The translations under genes and the position numbers were made by a program. This document shows, one piece after another, positions 7,723 through 17,062 of a stretch of 64,000 nucleotides of DNA. The DNA lies in assembly GCF_034675905.1 (NCBI RefSeq), contig NZ_JAUCCV010000010.1:434001-498000 (forward strand). Reading direction: 5' to 3'. The notes beneath the pieces are model-generated. The model worked only from the letters and a program-made list of their open reading frames with translations. It made no database searches and was not told the DNA's origin. Origin of the DNA: Castellaniella sp034675905. GTDB taxonomy: Bacteria > Pseudomonadota > Gammaproteobacteria > Burkholderiales > Burkholderiaceae_B. The first letter of the stretch is position 1. Each line of letters begins with the position of its first letter.

Positions 7723-9501
7723 ATGAAAAATCTCAAGATCAGCACGCGGCTGGCTGCTGCGTTCGCCTTTTTGCTGCTTCTGTCTCTGGTGCTGGCCTCG
7801 ATCGGCATCTGGAATGCCCGGAATTCCCAGAGCATCACCCGTGAAATCGTCGAGCGTCAGCAAATCAACCAGCTGATGACGGAATGGGTGCGCGCAGTCG
7901 AAGTCCGGGCCAATCAAGTGATCGGCTATGTCCTGGTGTCTGACCCAGACGTGATCAATCATCTGAAAAGCGGCATCGATGCCGCCACGGCCAACATCAC
8001 CCGCTATGACACCCAAGTCCGCGCCCTGCTGACGGCGGCCGAATCCCTGCACACGTACGACGGCATCCTGAAATGGCGCGAGCAGTACCTGACCGCCATG
8101 AATGCCGCATTCAAGGCATTGGATACCCACCAGTCCATCGTCGCCACCGACATCATCCGCGATCAATTGCCCGATCTGGCCAAATCTTATATCAACAGCA
8201 TCGACGAGCTGCGCGCCTTTCACCAAAGCGGCATCAACGCCGCCCAGGCCCGCTTGGCTGACAACGCCCAGACCGACGAAAACATCCTGATCATCGCCAC
8301 GATCCTGGCCTTCCTTCTGGGACCGCTATTTGCCTGGCGTGTCATGCGGGCCATCACCCGCCCGCTGGCTGATGCGGTATCGGTCGCCGAACGCATCGCG
8401 CACAACGATCTGAGCCGCCACATCCACAGCGACGCCACCAACGAAATCGGCCAGCTGCTGCAGGCCCTGGGCCGCATGAGCCAGAAACTGCATGGCACGG
8501 TCAGCGAGGTGCGCAGCGGCGCCAATTCCATCGCCTCGGCCGCCAGCCAGATTTCCGCCGGCAACCTGGACTTGTCCTCGCGCACCGAAGAACAGGCCAG
8601 CTCCCTGGCCGAAACCGCCGCCACCATGGAGCAGATCACCGCCACTGTGCGCCAGAACGCCGATAACGCCCAGCAGGCCAATTCCCTGGCGACCGCCGCC
8701 GCCAAGACCGCCAGCGATGGCGGCGCCCTGGTGTCGGAACTGGTCGGCACCATGGGGGAAATCGACAGCAAATCCCATCAGGTCGCCGACATCATCGGCG
8801 TGATCGATTCCATCGCCTTCCAGACCAATATCCTGGCCCTGAACGCCGCCGTCGAAGCCGCCCGCGCCGGTGAACAAGGTCGCGGCTTCGCCGTGGTCGC
8901 CGCCGAAGTCCGCGCCCTGGCGCAACGATCCGCCGCTGCCGCCAAGGAAATCAAGGATCTGATCGACACGTCCGTCAATGCCACCACCAAGGGCAACGAG
9001 CAGGCCGCGCGCGCGGGCGACACCATGCAGGAAATTGTCGACAGCATCAACCGCGTCACCGACATCATGGGCGAAATCAGCGCCGCCAGCCGCGAACAGA
9101 CCACCGGCATCGAGGAAATCAATTCCGCCATCACCCAGATGGACGATGTCACCCGGCAAAACGCCAGTCTGGTCGAAGAATCCGCTTCCGCCGCCGGCAG
9201 CCTGCAGGAACAGGCCGATACGCTGGCCCAGCTGGTGGCCACGTTCAATCTCGGCACAGAGGCAGACACTCTTGCCATCGGACAGCAGCCGCGCAGCAAC
9301 GCTGCCAATCACCCCGCAGCCCAAGCCTCACGCCTGGCCTTGGCGTCTGAAAAGGCTGTCAGCCAGGCGTCGCAGCGCGCGCGCCATCGCACCCACACCA
9401 AGGCCGAACCCGGCGCTGCCAGCCCTCGTCGCCCAGCCCTGCGGGCGCCAGGAAAACCTGCTCCGGCCACGACCGATACAGCGGAATGGGCTGAGTTCTG
9501 A
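7723..9501 (+). CDS. Methyl-accepting chemotaxis protein (first of tandem pair)
   Basis: A 592-residue transmembrane chemoreceptor: TM1 about 10-30, a periplasmic helical-bundle sensor domain of about 155 residues, TM2 about 190-210, HAMP, then the cytoplasmic signalling hairpin. The highly conserved tip is visible as IIGVIDSIAFQTNILALNAA, with methylation helices on both sides. The C-terminus is EWAEF, matching the xWxxF pentapeptide that tethers CheR/CheB. No chemotaxis kinase genes are in the window. A perfect 13-bp hairpin follows the stop. Its signalling module is nearly identical to that of the next gene, indicating duplication; the sensor domains differ, so ligands probably differ. Confidence 0.95.
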   Translation: MKNLKISTRLAAAFAFLLLLSLVLASIGIWNARNSQSITREIVERQQINQLMTEWVRAVEVRANQVIGYVLVSDPDVINHLKSGIDAATANITRYDTQVRALLTAAESLHTYDGILKWREQYLTAMNAAFKALDTHQSIVATDIIRDQLPDLAKSYINSIDELRAFHQSGINAAQARLADNAQTDENILIIATILAFLLGPLFAWRVMRAITRPLADAVSVAERIAHNDLSRHIHSDATNEIGQLLQALGRMSQKLHGTVSEVRSGANSIASAASQISAGNLDLSSRTEEQASSLAETAATMEQITATVRQNADNAQQANSLATAAAKTASDGGALVSELVGTMGEIDSKSHQVADIIGVIDSIAFQTNILALNAAVEAARAGEQGRGFAVVAAEVRALAQRSAAAAKEIKDLIDTSVNATTKGNEQAARAGDTMQEIVDSINRVTDIMGEISAASREQTTGIEEINSAITQMDDVTRQNASLVEESASAAGSLQEQADTLAQLVATFNLGTEADTLAIGQQPRSNAANHPAAQASRLALASEKAVSQASQRARHRTHTKAEPGAASPRRPALRAPGKPAPATTDTAEWAEF

Positions 9502-9503
9502 TC

Positions 9504-9534
9504 CACTGACGGCCTGTTCTGCAGGCCGTCAGTG
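9504..9534 (+). terminator. Stem-loop after first chemoreceptor gene
   Basis: A perfect 13-bp stem (CACTGACGGCCTG, 9504-9516, with 9522-9534) and TTCTG loop begin two bases after the stop codon. There is no T-tract, so it may terminate weakly or protect the transcript end. Confidence 0.6.
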
Positions 9535-9686
9535 TGCTCCTCGAGAAAGAAAAAGCCCCCGACACGGCCCCTGTTACGCCGTTTGGATCCGGTCACACTC
9601 CGTACAATCGAGTGAAAAATTGTCCGGTCCACGTCGGGCAGCTCGCCTGCGTGGTTCCAAAAGCCCTTCTATACCTCGAGGACCTC

Positions 9687-11501
9687 ATGCGTAACCTCAA
9701 AATCGGCACCCGGCTGGCGCTGGGCTTTAGCCTTATTATCGTTTTGCTGCTGGTCATGTCCGGCATCGGCGCCTGGCGCATGATCGCCACCGAGCAAAAC
9801 AGCGGCACACTGACCACCCGCCAAAACAATAACGCCCAAATTCTGCGCTGGGCGCGCCAGGTCGAAGTCAACGCCAACCAGGCATTGGCTGCCGCTAACC
9901 TGACCAATCCAGACGTTTTAAAGACCTTCAAGCAGGGCATGGAAACCTCTGACGAGCGATCGGATCAACTCCGCGCCGATATTCAGTCGCACCTGCAAAA
10001 TACTGACGTCATCGCTCAATTCAACAAGGCCTTGGCGGTCCGCGATCTCTACCGAAATGGCCGCGAACAAGCCTTCAAGGACCTGGACAATGGCGATTAC
10101 GCCAAGGCCGATACGTTCTTCAACCAGGAAATGCCCAAGATCACGGGGGAATACATCGCCGAGATCGACAAGCTGTCCCAGCTGCAAAGCAATAGCGTCG
10201 AACAAACTTTCTCAGAAAGCGCCACAGCCAACCAGCTGGGCCTGACGCTGCTGGGCGTCGCTACCTTATTGGCCTTGATCCTGGGGCCACTGTTCGCCTG
10301 GCTGGTGACGCGATCCATCACGCATCCCTTGCGCCACGCAGTAAGCCTCGCCGAAGCCGTCGCTCGCCGCGACCTCAGCATCCCCGTCCATGCCAACGGC
10401 AAGGATGAAATCGGCTTGCTGCTACGGGCGCTCAGCGCCATGGAAGACAGCCTGCGCAACGCCGTCGGCGAAGTGCGCAGCGGCGCGAATTCCATCGCTT
10501 CGGCCGCCAGCCAGATTTCCGCCGGCAACCTGGACCTGTCCTCGCGCACCGAGCAGCAGGCCAGCTCCCTGGCCGAAACCGCCGCCACCATGGAACAGAT
10601 CACCGCCACCGTGCGCCAGAACGCCGACAACACGCAACAGGCCAACACCCTGGCCGCAGCAGCCGCCAAGACCGCCACTGACGGCGGCACCCTGGTCGCC
10701 CAGGTCGTGCAGACCATGGGGGAAATCAACAGCAAATCGCAGCAGGTCGCCGACATCATCGGCGTGATCGACTCCATCGCCTTCCAGACCAATATCCTGG
10801 CCCTGAACGCCGCCGTCGAAGCCGCCCGCGCCGGTGAACAAGGCCGCGGCTTCGCCGTGGTCGCCGCCGAGGTCCGCGCCCTGGCGCAACGATCCGCCGG
10901 CGCCGCCAAGGAAATCAAGGGCCTGATCGATACCTCCGTCGCCGCCACCACAAAGGGCAACGAACAAGCTGCCCACGCCGGCGACACCATGCAGGAGATC
11001 GTCGACAGCATCAACCGCGTCACCGACATCATGGGCGAGATCAACGCGGCCAACCGCGAACAGACCACCGGCATCGAGGAAATCAATTCCGCCATCACCC
11101 AGATGGACGATGTCACCCGGCAAAACGCCAGCCTGGTCGAAGAATCCGCCGCCGCCGCCAACAGCCTGCAATCCCAGGCCAATACGCTGGCGCAACTGGT
11201 GTCCACCTTCAACCTGGGCGCTCAGGATGCCGACCATCAGGGCACGGCGCACGCCAACAGCCGCCCGGCCGGCGCATCGGCCGGGGCGCAGCAGCACAGT
11301 GGCGCCTCTGCCCAGCAAAGCGCCCAGGCGCCGCGCCTGCCCTCAGCGCCCGAAAAAGTCGTCAGCCCGGCCCCGCAACGGCCCCGGCGCGACACCAAGG
11401 CCGAACAAACCGATGCGCCAGCCGCCAACCGCCCGGCGCTGCGCGCACCGGGCAAGCCGGCGCCTGCCACAGCGGACACCGAAGAATGGGCTGAATTCTA
11501 A
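9687..11501 (+). CDS. Methyl-accepting chemotaxis protein (second of tandem pair)
   Basis: A 604-residue chemoreceptor with the same layout as its upstream neighbour: TM1 about 11-31, periplasmic four-helix-type sensor, TM2 about 190-212, HAMP, signalling hairpin and a C-terminal EEWAEF CheR/CheB docking tail. Long stretches of the signalling domain match the upstream gene residue for residue, while the sensor region (residues 35-185) diverges. The frame is open upstream, but the ATG at 9687 gives the canonical MRNLKIGTRLALGFS start, with CGAGGA ahead of it. An Ala/Pro/Gln-rich linker near residues 515-590 connects the domain to the tail. Confidence 0.95.
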   Translation: MRNLKIGTRLALGFSLIIVLLLVMSGIGAWRMIATEQNSGTLTTRQNNNAQILRWARQVEVNANQALAAANLTNPDVLKTFKQGMETSDERSDQLRADIQSHLQNTDVIAQFNKALAVRDLYRNGREQAFKDLDNGDYAKADTFFNQEMPKITGEYIAEIDKLSQLQSNSVEQTFSESATANQLGLTLLGVATLLALILGPLFAWLVTRSITHPLRHAVSLAEAVARRDLSIPVHANGKDEIGLLLRALSAMEDSLRNAVGEVRSGANSIASAASQISAGNLDLSSRTEQQASSLAETAATMEQITATVRQNADNTQQANTLAAAAAKTATDGGTLVAQVVQTMGEINSKSQQVADIIGVIDSIAFQTNILALNAAVEAARAGEQGRGFAVVAAEVRALAQRSAGAAKEIKGLIDTSVAATTKGNEQAAHAGDTMQEIVDSINRVTDIMGEINAANREQTTGIEEINSAITQMDDVTRQNASLVEESAAAANSLQSQANTLAQLVSTFNLGAQDADHQGTAHANSRPAGASAGAQQHSGASAQQSAQAPRLPSAPEKVVSPAPQRPRRDTKAEQTDAPAANRPALRAPGKPAPATADTEEWAEF

Positions 11502-11528
11502 AGCGCCCACGGCCACGCATCACCCCTA

Positions 11529-11556
11529 AGCCCCGTTCCCCGGAACGGGGCTTTTT
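11529..11556 (+). terminator. Rho-independent terminator
   Basis: The stem AGCCCCGTTCC/GGAACGGGGCT (11529-11539 with 11542-11552) is followed by a T-run, 28 bases after the second chemoreceptor stop. It is a textbook intrinsic terminator. Confidence 0.92.
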
Positions 11557-11626
11557 CAATACAATCAGCGCATGACCCGACAGCGATCCGCCCAGCGCGG
11601 GCTGTTTCACCCAAGGAGACCAACCC

Positions 11627-12775
11627 ATGCGTACCGGCATATTGACGGCTGCCCTGACCACTGCTCTGCTCACCCTGCCGCTGCCCAGCCTGGCCCAGGT
11701 CAAGATCGGCGTCGTCACATCCGCCACCGGCCCCACGGCGTTGGTGGGCATCCCGCAAAAAAACACGGTCCCTTTGTTGCCCGCGCAGGCTGGCGATCTG
11801 ACGATCGACTACATCAGTCTGGATGATGCCAGCGACCCGACGCAAACCGTCACCGCATTCAAGAAGCTGATCTCCGAAGACCACGTAGACGCCATCATCG
11901 GACCGACCGGCTCCCCCAACTCGATGAGCGTGCTGCAGTTCGCGGCAGAGTCGGGCACTCCCATGCTGGCCCCCGTGGGGGCGGCATCCATCGTGCTGCC
12001 CATGACGGATCAGAAGAAGTGGGCCTTCAAGACCACACAGAATACGGACATCATCGCCCAGGCGCTGGTCCGCGACATGATCAAACGCGGTATCCGCACC
12101 GTGGGTTTCATCGGTTTTTCAGACGCCTACGGCGATGACTGGTACCAGGAGTTCAGCAAACTGTCCAAGGACAAGGGCCTGAAACTGACCGTCGCCGAAC
12201 GCTACCAGCGCACGGACAGCTCTGTCACCGGACAGGCCCTGAAGCTGCTGGCGGCCAAGCCCGACGCCATCCTGGTGGCCGGAACAGGCGGGGCTGCCGC
12301 GCTGCCCCAGACAACGCTGGCTCAGCAGGGTTACAAGGGGCAGTTCTATCAGACGCACGGCGCGGCCCTGCCCGCCTTTCTGAAACTGGGCGGCAAAGCC
12401 ACAGAAGGCACGATCCTGGCGGCCAGCCTGATGCTGGTGCTGCCTGAAATCGCCGACAGCAACCCGTCCAAGCCCATCGTCCAGGATTACATCCAACGCT
12501 ACCAGGCCCGCTACGGCGAGCCGCCGGCGACTTTCGGCGCCAATGTATACGATGCAGGCCTGCTGCTGCAGCACGCCATCCCCATCGCCGCCAAAACCGC
12601 ACAGCCCGGCACTGCAGCCTTTCGCCAGGCATTGCGCGACGCCCTGGAACAGACGCACGAACTGATCGCTACCCAGGGGGTCTACAACATGAGCCCGGCC
12701 GACCACAGCGGCTTTGACGAGCGCGGCCGCGAACTGATCACCGTCAAGAACGGCGCCTGGACGCTGCTGCGCTGA
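11627..12775 (+). CDS. ABC transporter substrate-binding protein, branched-chain amino acid/amide type
   Basis: A 382-residue periplasmic binding protein of the LivJ-like family (type I fold). The signal peptide MRTGILTAALTTALLTLPLP ends near SLAQ, and the mature start VKIGVVTSATGPTALVG is typical of the family; IIGPTGSPNSMSV is the ligand-site strand. An AAGGAG ribosome site precedes the ATG. No permease or ATPase gene is adjacent, so it is an orphan receptor serving a transporter elsewhere. The ligand cannot be read from the sequence. It ends exactly against the converging dsbC gene, with no spacer. Confidence 0.9.
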   Translation: MRTGILTAALTTALLTLPLPSLAQVKIGVVTSATGPTALVGIPQKNTVPLLPAQAGDLTIDYISLDDASDPTQTVTAFKKLISEDHVDAIIGPTGSPNSMSVLQFAAESGTPMLAPVGAASIVLPMTDQKKWAFKTTQNTDIIAQALVRDMIKRGIRTVGFIGFSDAYGDDWYQEFSKLSKDKGLKLTVAERYQRTDSSVTGQALKLLAAKPDAILVAGTGGAAALPQTTLAQQGYKGQFYQTHGAALPAFLKLGGKATEGTILAASLMLVLPEIADSNPSKPIVQDYIQRYQARYGEPPATFGANVYDAGLLLQHAIPIAAKTAQPGTAAFRQALRDALEQTHELIATQGVYNMSPADHSGFDERGRELITVKNGAWTLLR

Positions 12776-13603
12776 TTACAGCGCGTCCAGTTTTTTCTTC
12801 AGTGCATCCAGCGGCAAGGCGCCATTGACCCGGCTGCCATCGGCAAAGAACATGGCAGGCGTCCCCTGGATGTTCAGCTTGCGGCCCAAGGCCAGATTAT
12901 CCTGAATGGGGGTCGGGCAGTCGGCGGTGGCCGGCTGTTCCCCGTCCAGCATCCAGGCCTTCCAGGCCTTGGCCGGATCAGCGGCGCACCAGATATTCCG
13001 CGACCGGCTCACCGAGTCAGGCGTCAGGATCGGAAACAGGAAGGTATAAACCGTGATGTTGTCCACGTCTTCCAAGGTGCGATGCAACTGCTTGCAATAC
13101 CCGCAATTGGGATCCTCGAAAACCGCGACCTTGCGCTCGCCCGTTCCCTTGACCTGACGGATGGCCCGATCCAGCGGCAGGCTGGCGAAAGCCACCTGTT
13201 GCAAGGCTTCCAGCCGCTCGGCGGTCAGATCACGGCGTGCCTTGGCATCGATCAGAGACCCTTGCAGCACATAATCCACCTGCGCATCGGTATACAACAG
13301 ATCCAGGCCGACCTGCACCTCGTAGAGGCCGTTCACAGGCGTCAGCCGTATGGCATCGACCTGGATGCCGGGAAAGCGCTGCGTGAAGGCCTGGGTAATC
13401 GCCTGCACCTGTTCTGGCGCGGGCGCCGTGGCGGTCACCACGGCGTCAGCCGCAGAGGAAGCGCCCCCGGTGGCCGTGACGACACCAGCCGCTGACGCAG
13501 CGGAACGCGCGGGCTGTGTGCCCAGCACCTGATCCGCCGGCTGCGCCTGAACCGCCAGGCTGCCGCACAACAGGATGCCAGCCAGACTTAAAGAATATTT
13601 CAT
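12776..13603 (-). CDS. dsbC: Thiol:disulfide interchange protein DsbC
   Basis: A 275-residue periplasmic disulfide isomerase. A signal peptide (MKYSLSLAGILLCGSLAVQA) precedes an Ala/Thr-rich low-complexity linker (residues about 33-62) absent from classic DsbC. The dimerisation domain follows, then a thioredoxin-like domain with active site CGYC (C167 and C170) and the cis-Pro region GTPAMFF. It reshuffles incorrect disulfides and is kept reduced by DsbD. It is downstream of the ubiH-like and mltA genes on the same strand, as in related Alcaligenaceae, with a 90-base gap. Confidence 0.93.
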   Translation of the reverse strand: MKYSLSLAGILLCGSLAVQAQPADQVLGTQPARSAASAAGVVTATGGASSAADAVVTATAPAPEQVQAITQAFTQRFPGIQVDAIRLTPVNGLYEVQVGLDLLYTDAQVDYVLQGSLIDAKARRDLTAERLEALQQVAFASLPLDRAIRQVKGTGERKVAVFEDPNCGYCKQLHRTLEDVDNITVYTFLFPILTPDSVSRSRNIWCAADPAKAWKAWMLDGEQPATADCPTPIQDNLALGRKLNIQGTPAMFFADGSRVNGALPLDALKKKLDAL

Positions 13604-13693
13604 GAAAACCTCTGGGAACTACATCAAACCGGGATGGATCATACCGGCATTCATCAATGCTGAATGTAAACCATCGTATGAATCGGCGCGATC

Positions 13694-14878
13694 TCAGTCC
13701 CCTGCCGCCGCCCGGATCAGCTGGCGCTTCAGGAAAGGCAGCCGATCCGCCAGCTGCATCCCTTGATTCCTGGCCCAAGCCAAGGAGGCGCACTGCGTGC
13801 CGAACAAGCGATGCAGGCCATGCGTCACGGCGCCCATCGCCCAGACAGGCTCGGCCCGCCGGCGGCGATAGCGGGCCAACACCTGCAAATCACCGATGGC
13901 GCGATGCGGCTCGCGGTCGCTTAGCACCTGAATCAGCGTTTGCACGTCGCCCAGCCCCAGATTCAGGCCTTGCCCCGCCAAAGGATGGACACGATGGGCG
14001 GCATCGCCCACCAGCGCCACGCCGGGCGCCACCATGGCCGTCCGCTCTAACGTCAAAGGGAAGCCCTGCGGCCGCGTGCGCAAACGCAGACGGCCCAGAC
14101 GGCCCCCGGTTATCGCCAGCGCATGGGCGAACAGATAGGCCTGCTGCGCCTCGGCATCCATCGCCAGCCAGCGGCGCGCGCGGTTCTCGGGCATGGACCA
14201 GACCAGCGAGGCCTGCGGCCCGTCTGCCGTATCCGGCAGCGGCAGCAAAGCGAATACGCTATCCCCGGTGAACCACTGGCAGGCGCGGTTCTGATGCGGC
14301 CGTTCAATATCCAGATGCGCCACCACACCCATATCGCCATAGGGGGTGTAGTCATGGTGTATCTGGGCAGCCTGACGCACCGGCGACCGGGCGCCATCGG
14401 CGCCGATCAGCAGATCCGGTTGCCAGCACCGGCCCGAGGCCGTCATCACGCAGACGCCCTGGCCCTTGGTCTCCAAACCGGTGAACTGGTCTTCGTGCCA
14501 GGCGACGCCCATGACCTGCACCGCCTGCTGCAAAGCGCGCTCGATCTCGCCGGACTCGACGATCCACGCCAGGGTATCGCGCGCATCCTGCCAAGCGGAC
14601 AGATCCAGAAAGCCGTTGGCGTCGCCATGGATTTCCATGGCCTCGACCGGCGTGATGCGGTGGGCATGGATCAAGCGCCAGGCCCCCAAACGATCCAGCA
14701 AGGCGCGGCTGGTGTCAGAAATCGCATACACGCGCGGATGGTAGTCATCGGCGGGGCGCACGGGCGGCATCTGACGCGGGCCCAGCAGATCGACCGACAG
14801 TCCTGCCCGGGACAGCCCCAAGGCGCAAGCCAGACCGGCGATACCGGTGCCGCACACCAGAACAGATGCTTGTTTCAT
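13694..14878 (-). CDS. UbiH/UbiF/VisC-family FAD-dependent ubiquinone-biosynthesis monooxygenase
   Basis: A 394-residue flavoprotein hydroxylase. The FAD-binding GxGxxG motif appears as VCGTGIAGLACALGLSRAG, the second flavin motif DGARSPVR follows, and the family signature GDAAHRVHPLAGQGLNLGLGD is intact. Such enzymes hydroxylate the quinone ring during aerobic ubiquinone synthesis. Which carbon this paralogue modifies (UbiH, UbiI, UbiF or UbiM type) is not decidable here, so no symbol is given. It lies 10 bases downstream of mltA in the same transcription unit. Confidence 0.88.
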   Translation of the reverse strand: MKQASVLVCGTGIAGLACALGLSRAGLSVDLLGPRQMPPVRPADDYHPRVYAISDTSRALLDRLGAWRLIHAHRITPVEAMEIHGDANGFLDLSAWQDARDTLAWIVESGEIERALQQAVQVMGVAWHEDQFTGLETKGQGVCVMTASGRCWQPDLLIGADGARSPVRQAAQIHHDYTPYGDMGVVAHLDIERPHQNRACQWFTGDSVFALLPLPDTADGPQASLVWSMPENRARRWLAMDAEAQQAYLFAHALAITGGRLGRLRLRTRPQGFPLTLERTAMVAPGVALVGDAAHRVHPLAGQGLNLGLGDVQTLIQVLSDREPHRAIGDLQVLARYRRRRAEPVWAMGAVTHGLHRLFGTQCASLAWARNQGMQLADRLPFLKRQLIRAAAGD

Positions 14879-14888
14879 GACGAATTCC

Positions 14889-16169
14889 TTAACGGGCGCT
14901 GGGCGCTCCGGCCTGAGCCGGCCACAGCAGCCACATCCGGCCCGCCTGCTTCATGCGGCCGGCGGCGGCTCCGGCCTGATCGCCGGTGCCCCAATAAAAA
15001 TCAGCACGCGCCGCACCCCGGATGGCCGCGCCCGTATCCTGCGCGAACACCAGGCGCTGCAAAGGCCCCGATCCGCCTGGCTGGCGGGTATCCAGCCAGA
15101 CCGGCGTACCCAGAGGCACAAAATCCGTATCCACGGCAATCGCACGCTGCGCCATCAAGGGTACGCCATAGGCGCCCCGCGGCCCGAGCTCAGGATCATC
15201 GATGGTTTCTTCACGGAAAAACACCATGGCCGGATTGACGTTGAGCATCTGCTGCACCCGATCAGGGTGATCGCGAGCCCACTGCTTGATATTTTGCATC
15301 GAGGTCTGGGCCAGCGGCATTTCGCCCTGCTTGGCCAACCACTGGCCGATGGACACATAGGGGCGCCCGTTGTGATCGGCGTACGCCAGGCGCACCATCG
15401 ACCCATCCGGCAGCACTGCCCGCCCGGAACCCTGTATCTGCAGGAAGAACGCCTCGACCGGGTCGCTGGCCCACACGATGACGGGCGGCTGACGGGCCGG
15501 ATCGGCCGCAATCTGCGCCCGCGTGTCGTATGGCACGACGCGCCGGCCATCCAGCTTGCCCCGCACCCGCTTGCCTGCGAGTTCAGGGTAGATCGCCCCC
15601 AGATCCACGATCAGCAAATCGGCAGGCGCCGCATACAACGGCCATTGGTAGCTGTTCGTACGGCTGCGCGACACGCGGATCAAGGGTTCGTAATAGCCGG
15701 TGGTCGTCCCGCTGGCAGGCTGCCCGGAAGCCTGATCCAACTGCCAGGGTCGCAAGTGCGCCTGCAGGAAATCACGCACCGCCGCCCCTGAAGCCTGCGG
15801 TCCAAGACCCGTTTGTACGGCCGCCTGACACACAGGCTGCCAGGCGCGCGGCGCGGCGCGGGCGGGCGATGCCAGCGAACCGGATACGGCGCGCATCAAG
15901 CCGCGACAGTCGTTGAGCAGCCCTTTCCAGACATGCGCCAGATCGTCGCCCGCCCAGCCCGGCACCTGTTGCCAGGACACCGGCGTATAGCGCCCCTTCA
16001 GAACCCGTGCGGGGGTTTCCGGCAAGGCGGACAGCGGCGGTACGATCAAAGGCTGCACGACGGATGGTCCGGCGCCGACCGGTTCACCCACCGGGCTTTC
16101 TTCCAAGGGGACCGAGGAACAGGCGCTTAAAAAGGCCAGCACGGCCGCAGACCACAGAAGCTTTTTCAT
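14889..16169 (-). CDS. mltA: Membrane-bound lytic murein transglycosylase A
   Basis: A 426-residue outer-membrane lipoprotein. The lipobox LSAC (signal MKKLLWSAAVLAFLSAC) gives lipidated Cys17. The MltA domain contains TTGYYEPLIRVSRSRTNSYQ, and the C-terminal 3D domain has the conserved aspartates in VFAQDTGAAIRGAARADFYW. It cleaves the MurNAc-GlcNAc bond to make 1,6-anhydro ends. It is the first gene of mltA-ubiH-(dsbC) on the minus strand and is divergent from rpe, with 72 bases between starts holding both promoters. Confidence 0.94.
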   Translation of the reverse strand: MKKLLWSAAVLAFLSACSSVPLEESPVGEPVGAGPSVVQPLIVPPLSALPETPARVLKGRYTPVSWQQVPGWAGDDLAHVWKGLLNDCRGLMRAVSGSLASPARAAPRAWQPVCQAAVQTGLGPQASGAAVRDFLQAHLRPWQLDQASGQPASGTTTGYYEPLIRVSRSRTNSYQWPLYAAPADLLIVDLGAIYPELAGKRVRGKLDGRRVVPYDTRAQIAADPARQPPVIVWASDPVEAFFLQIQGSGRAVLPDGSMVRLAYADHNGRPYVSIGQWLAKQGEMPLAQTSMQNIKQWARDHPDRVQQMLNVNPAMVFFREETIDDPELGPRGAYGVPLMAQRAIAVDTDFVPLGTPVWLDTRQPGGSGPLQRLVFAQDTGAAIRGAARADFYWGTGDQAGAAAGRMKQAGRMWLLWPAQAGAPSAR

Positions 16170-16241
16170 GCCGAAATCAAGTGCACTAAAATAGGCGGAT
16201 CATCAAACCGCCATCATGACACATCCAGGCCCTGTTTCGCC

Positions 16242-16979
16242 ATGACCGATCTGCCCGCCGCCCGCATCGCCCCCAGCCTCCTGGCCGCCGACTTCGCCCG
16301 CCTGGGCGAAGAAACCACTGCCGTCATCGCCGCCGGCGCCGACTGGATCCATTTTGACGTCATGGACAACCATTTCGTCCCCAACCTGACGATGGGGCCC
16401 ATGGTCTGCGCGGCGCTGCGGCCTCACACCCAGGCGCCCATCGACGTGCACCTGATGGTCGAGCCGGTCGACGCGCTGGTACCCGCCTTTGCCAAGGCCG
16501 GGGCCGACATCATCAGCTTCCACCCGGAAGCCTCGCGCCACGTGGATCGCACCTTGGCGCTGATCCGCGATCACGGCTGCCAGGCCGGGCTGGTCTTCAA
16601 CCCCGCTACGCCGCTGGACTGGATGGATCACGTCATGGAACGGCTGGACCTGGTCCTGCTGATGTCGGTCAACCCGGGCTTTGGCGGACAGTCCTTCATC
16701 CCCCATACGCTGCAAAAACTGCAGCAGGCGCGCGCGCGCATCGACCGCTGGCTGGCCCAGACCGGCCAAGCCATCGCCCTGGAGGTCGACGGCGGGGTCA
16801 AGGCCGACAACATCGCCGATATCCGCGCTGCCGGAGCCGACGCATTCGTGGCCGGTTCGGCAATTTTCGGCCAGCCTGATTATGCCCAAGTGATCACCCA
16901 GCTGCGCCAAGGCATCGCCCAGGGCGACGCACAACGACATACCCTGACTGCCGGGGATGATGCCACCACCATTTTTTAA
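16242..16979 (+). CDS. rpe: Ribulose-phosphate 3-epimerase
   Basis: A 245-residue TIM-barrel epimerase of the pentose phosphate and Calvin pathways. Family motifs are ARIAPSLLAADFARLG, HFDVMDNHFVPNLTMGP (metal ligands His and Asp), LMSVNPGFGGQSFI and EVDGGV. It interconverts ribulose-5-phosphate and xylulose-5-phosphate. It is about 20 residues longer than E. coli Rpe at the C-terminus. It is followed after 83 bases by gph and then trpE, a conserved gene order in Burkholderiales and Pseudomonas relatives. Confidence 0.95.
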   Translation: MTDLPAARIAPSLLAADFARLGEETTAVIAAGADWIHFDVMDNHFVPNLTMGPMVCAALRPHTQAPIDVHLMVEPVDALVPAFAKAGADIISFHPEASRHVDRTLALIRDHGCQAGLVFNPATPLDWMDHVMERLDLVLLMSVNPGFGGQSFIPHTLQKLQQARARIDRWLAQTGQAIALEVDGGVKADNIADIRAAGADAFVAGSAIFGQPDYAQVITQLRQGIAQGDAQRHTLTAGDDATTIF

Positions 16980-17062
16980 GATCTGCATCAACGACGCCAT
17001 GACATGGGAAGTGCTACCATTGAGTGGTTTGACGCATCGACTTCATTTAGCAGCAGCACCAC

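Noticed and set aside
8326..9324. Glycine-rich minus-strand frame opposite the first chemoreceptor
   Set aside because: Its composition mirrors Ala-rich chemoreceptor codons, the same artefact recurs opposite the second chemoreceptor, and there is no ribosome site.
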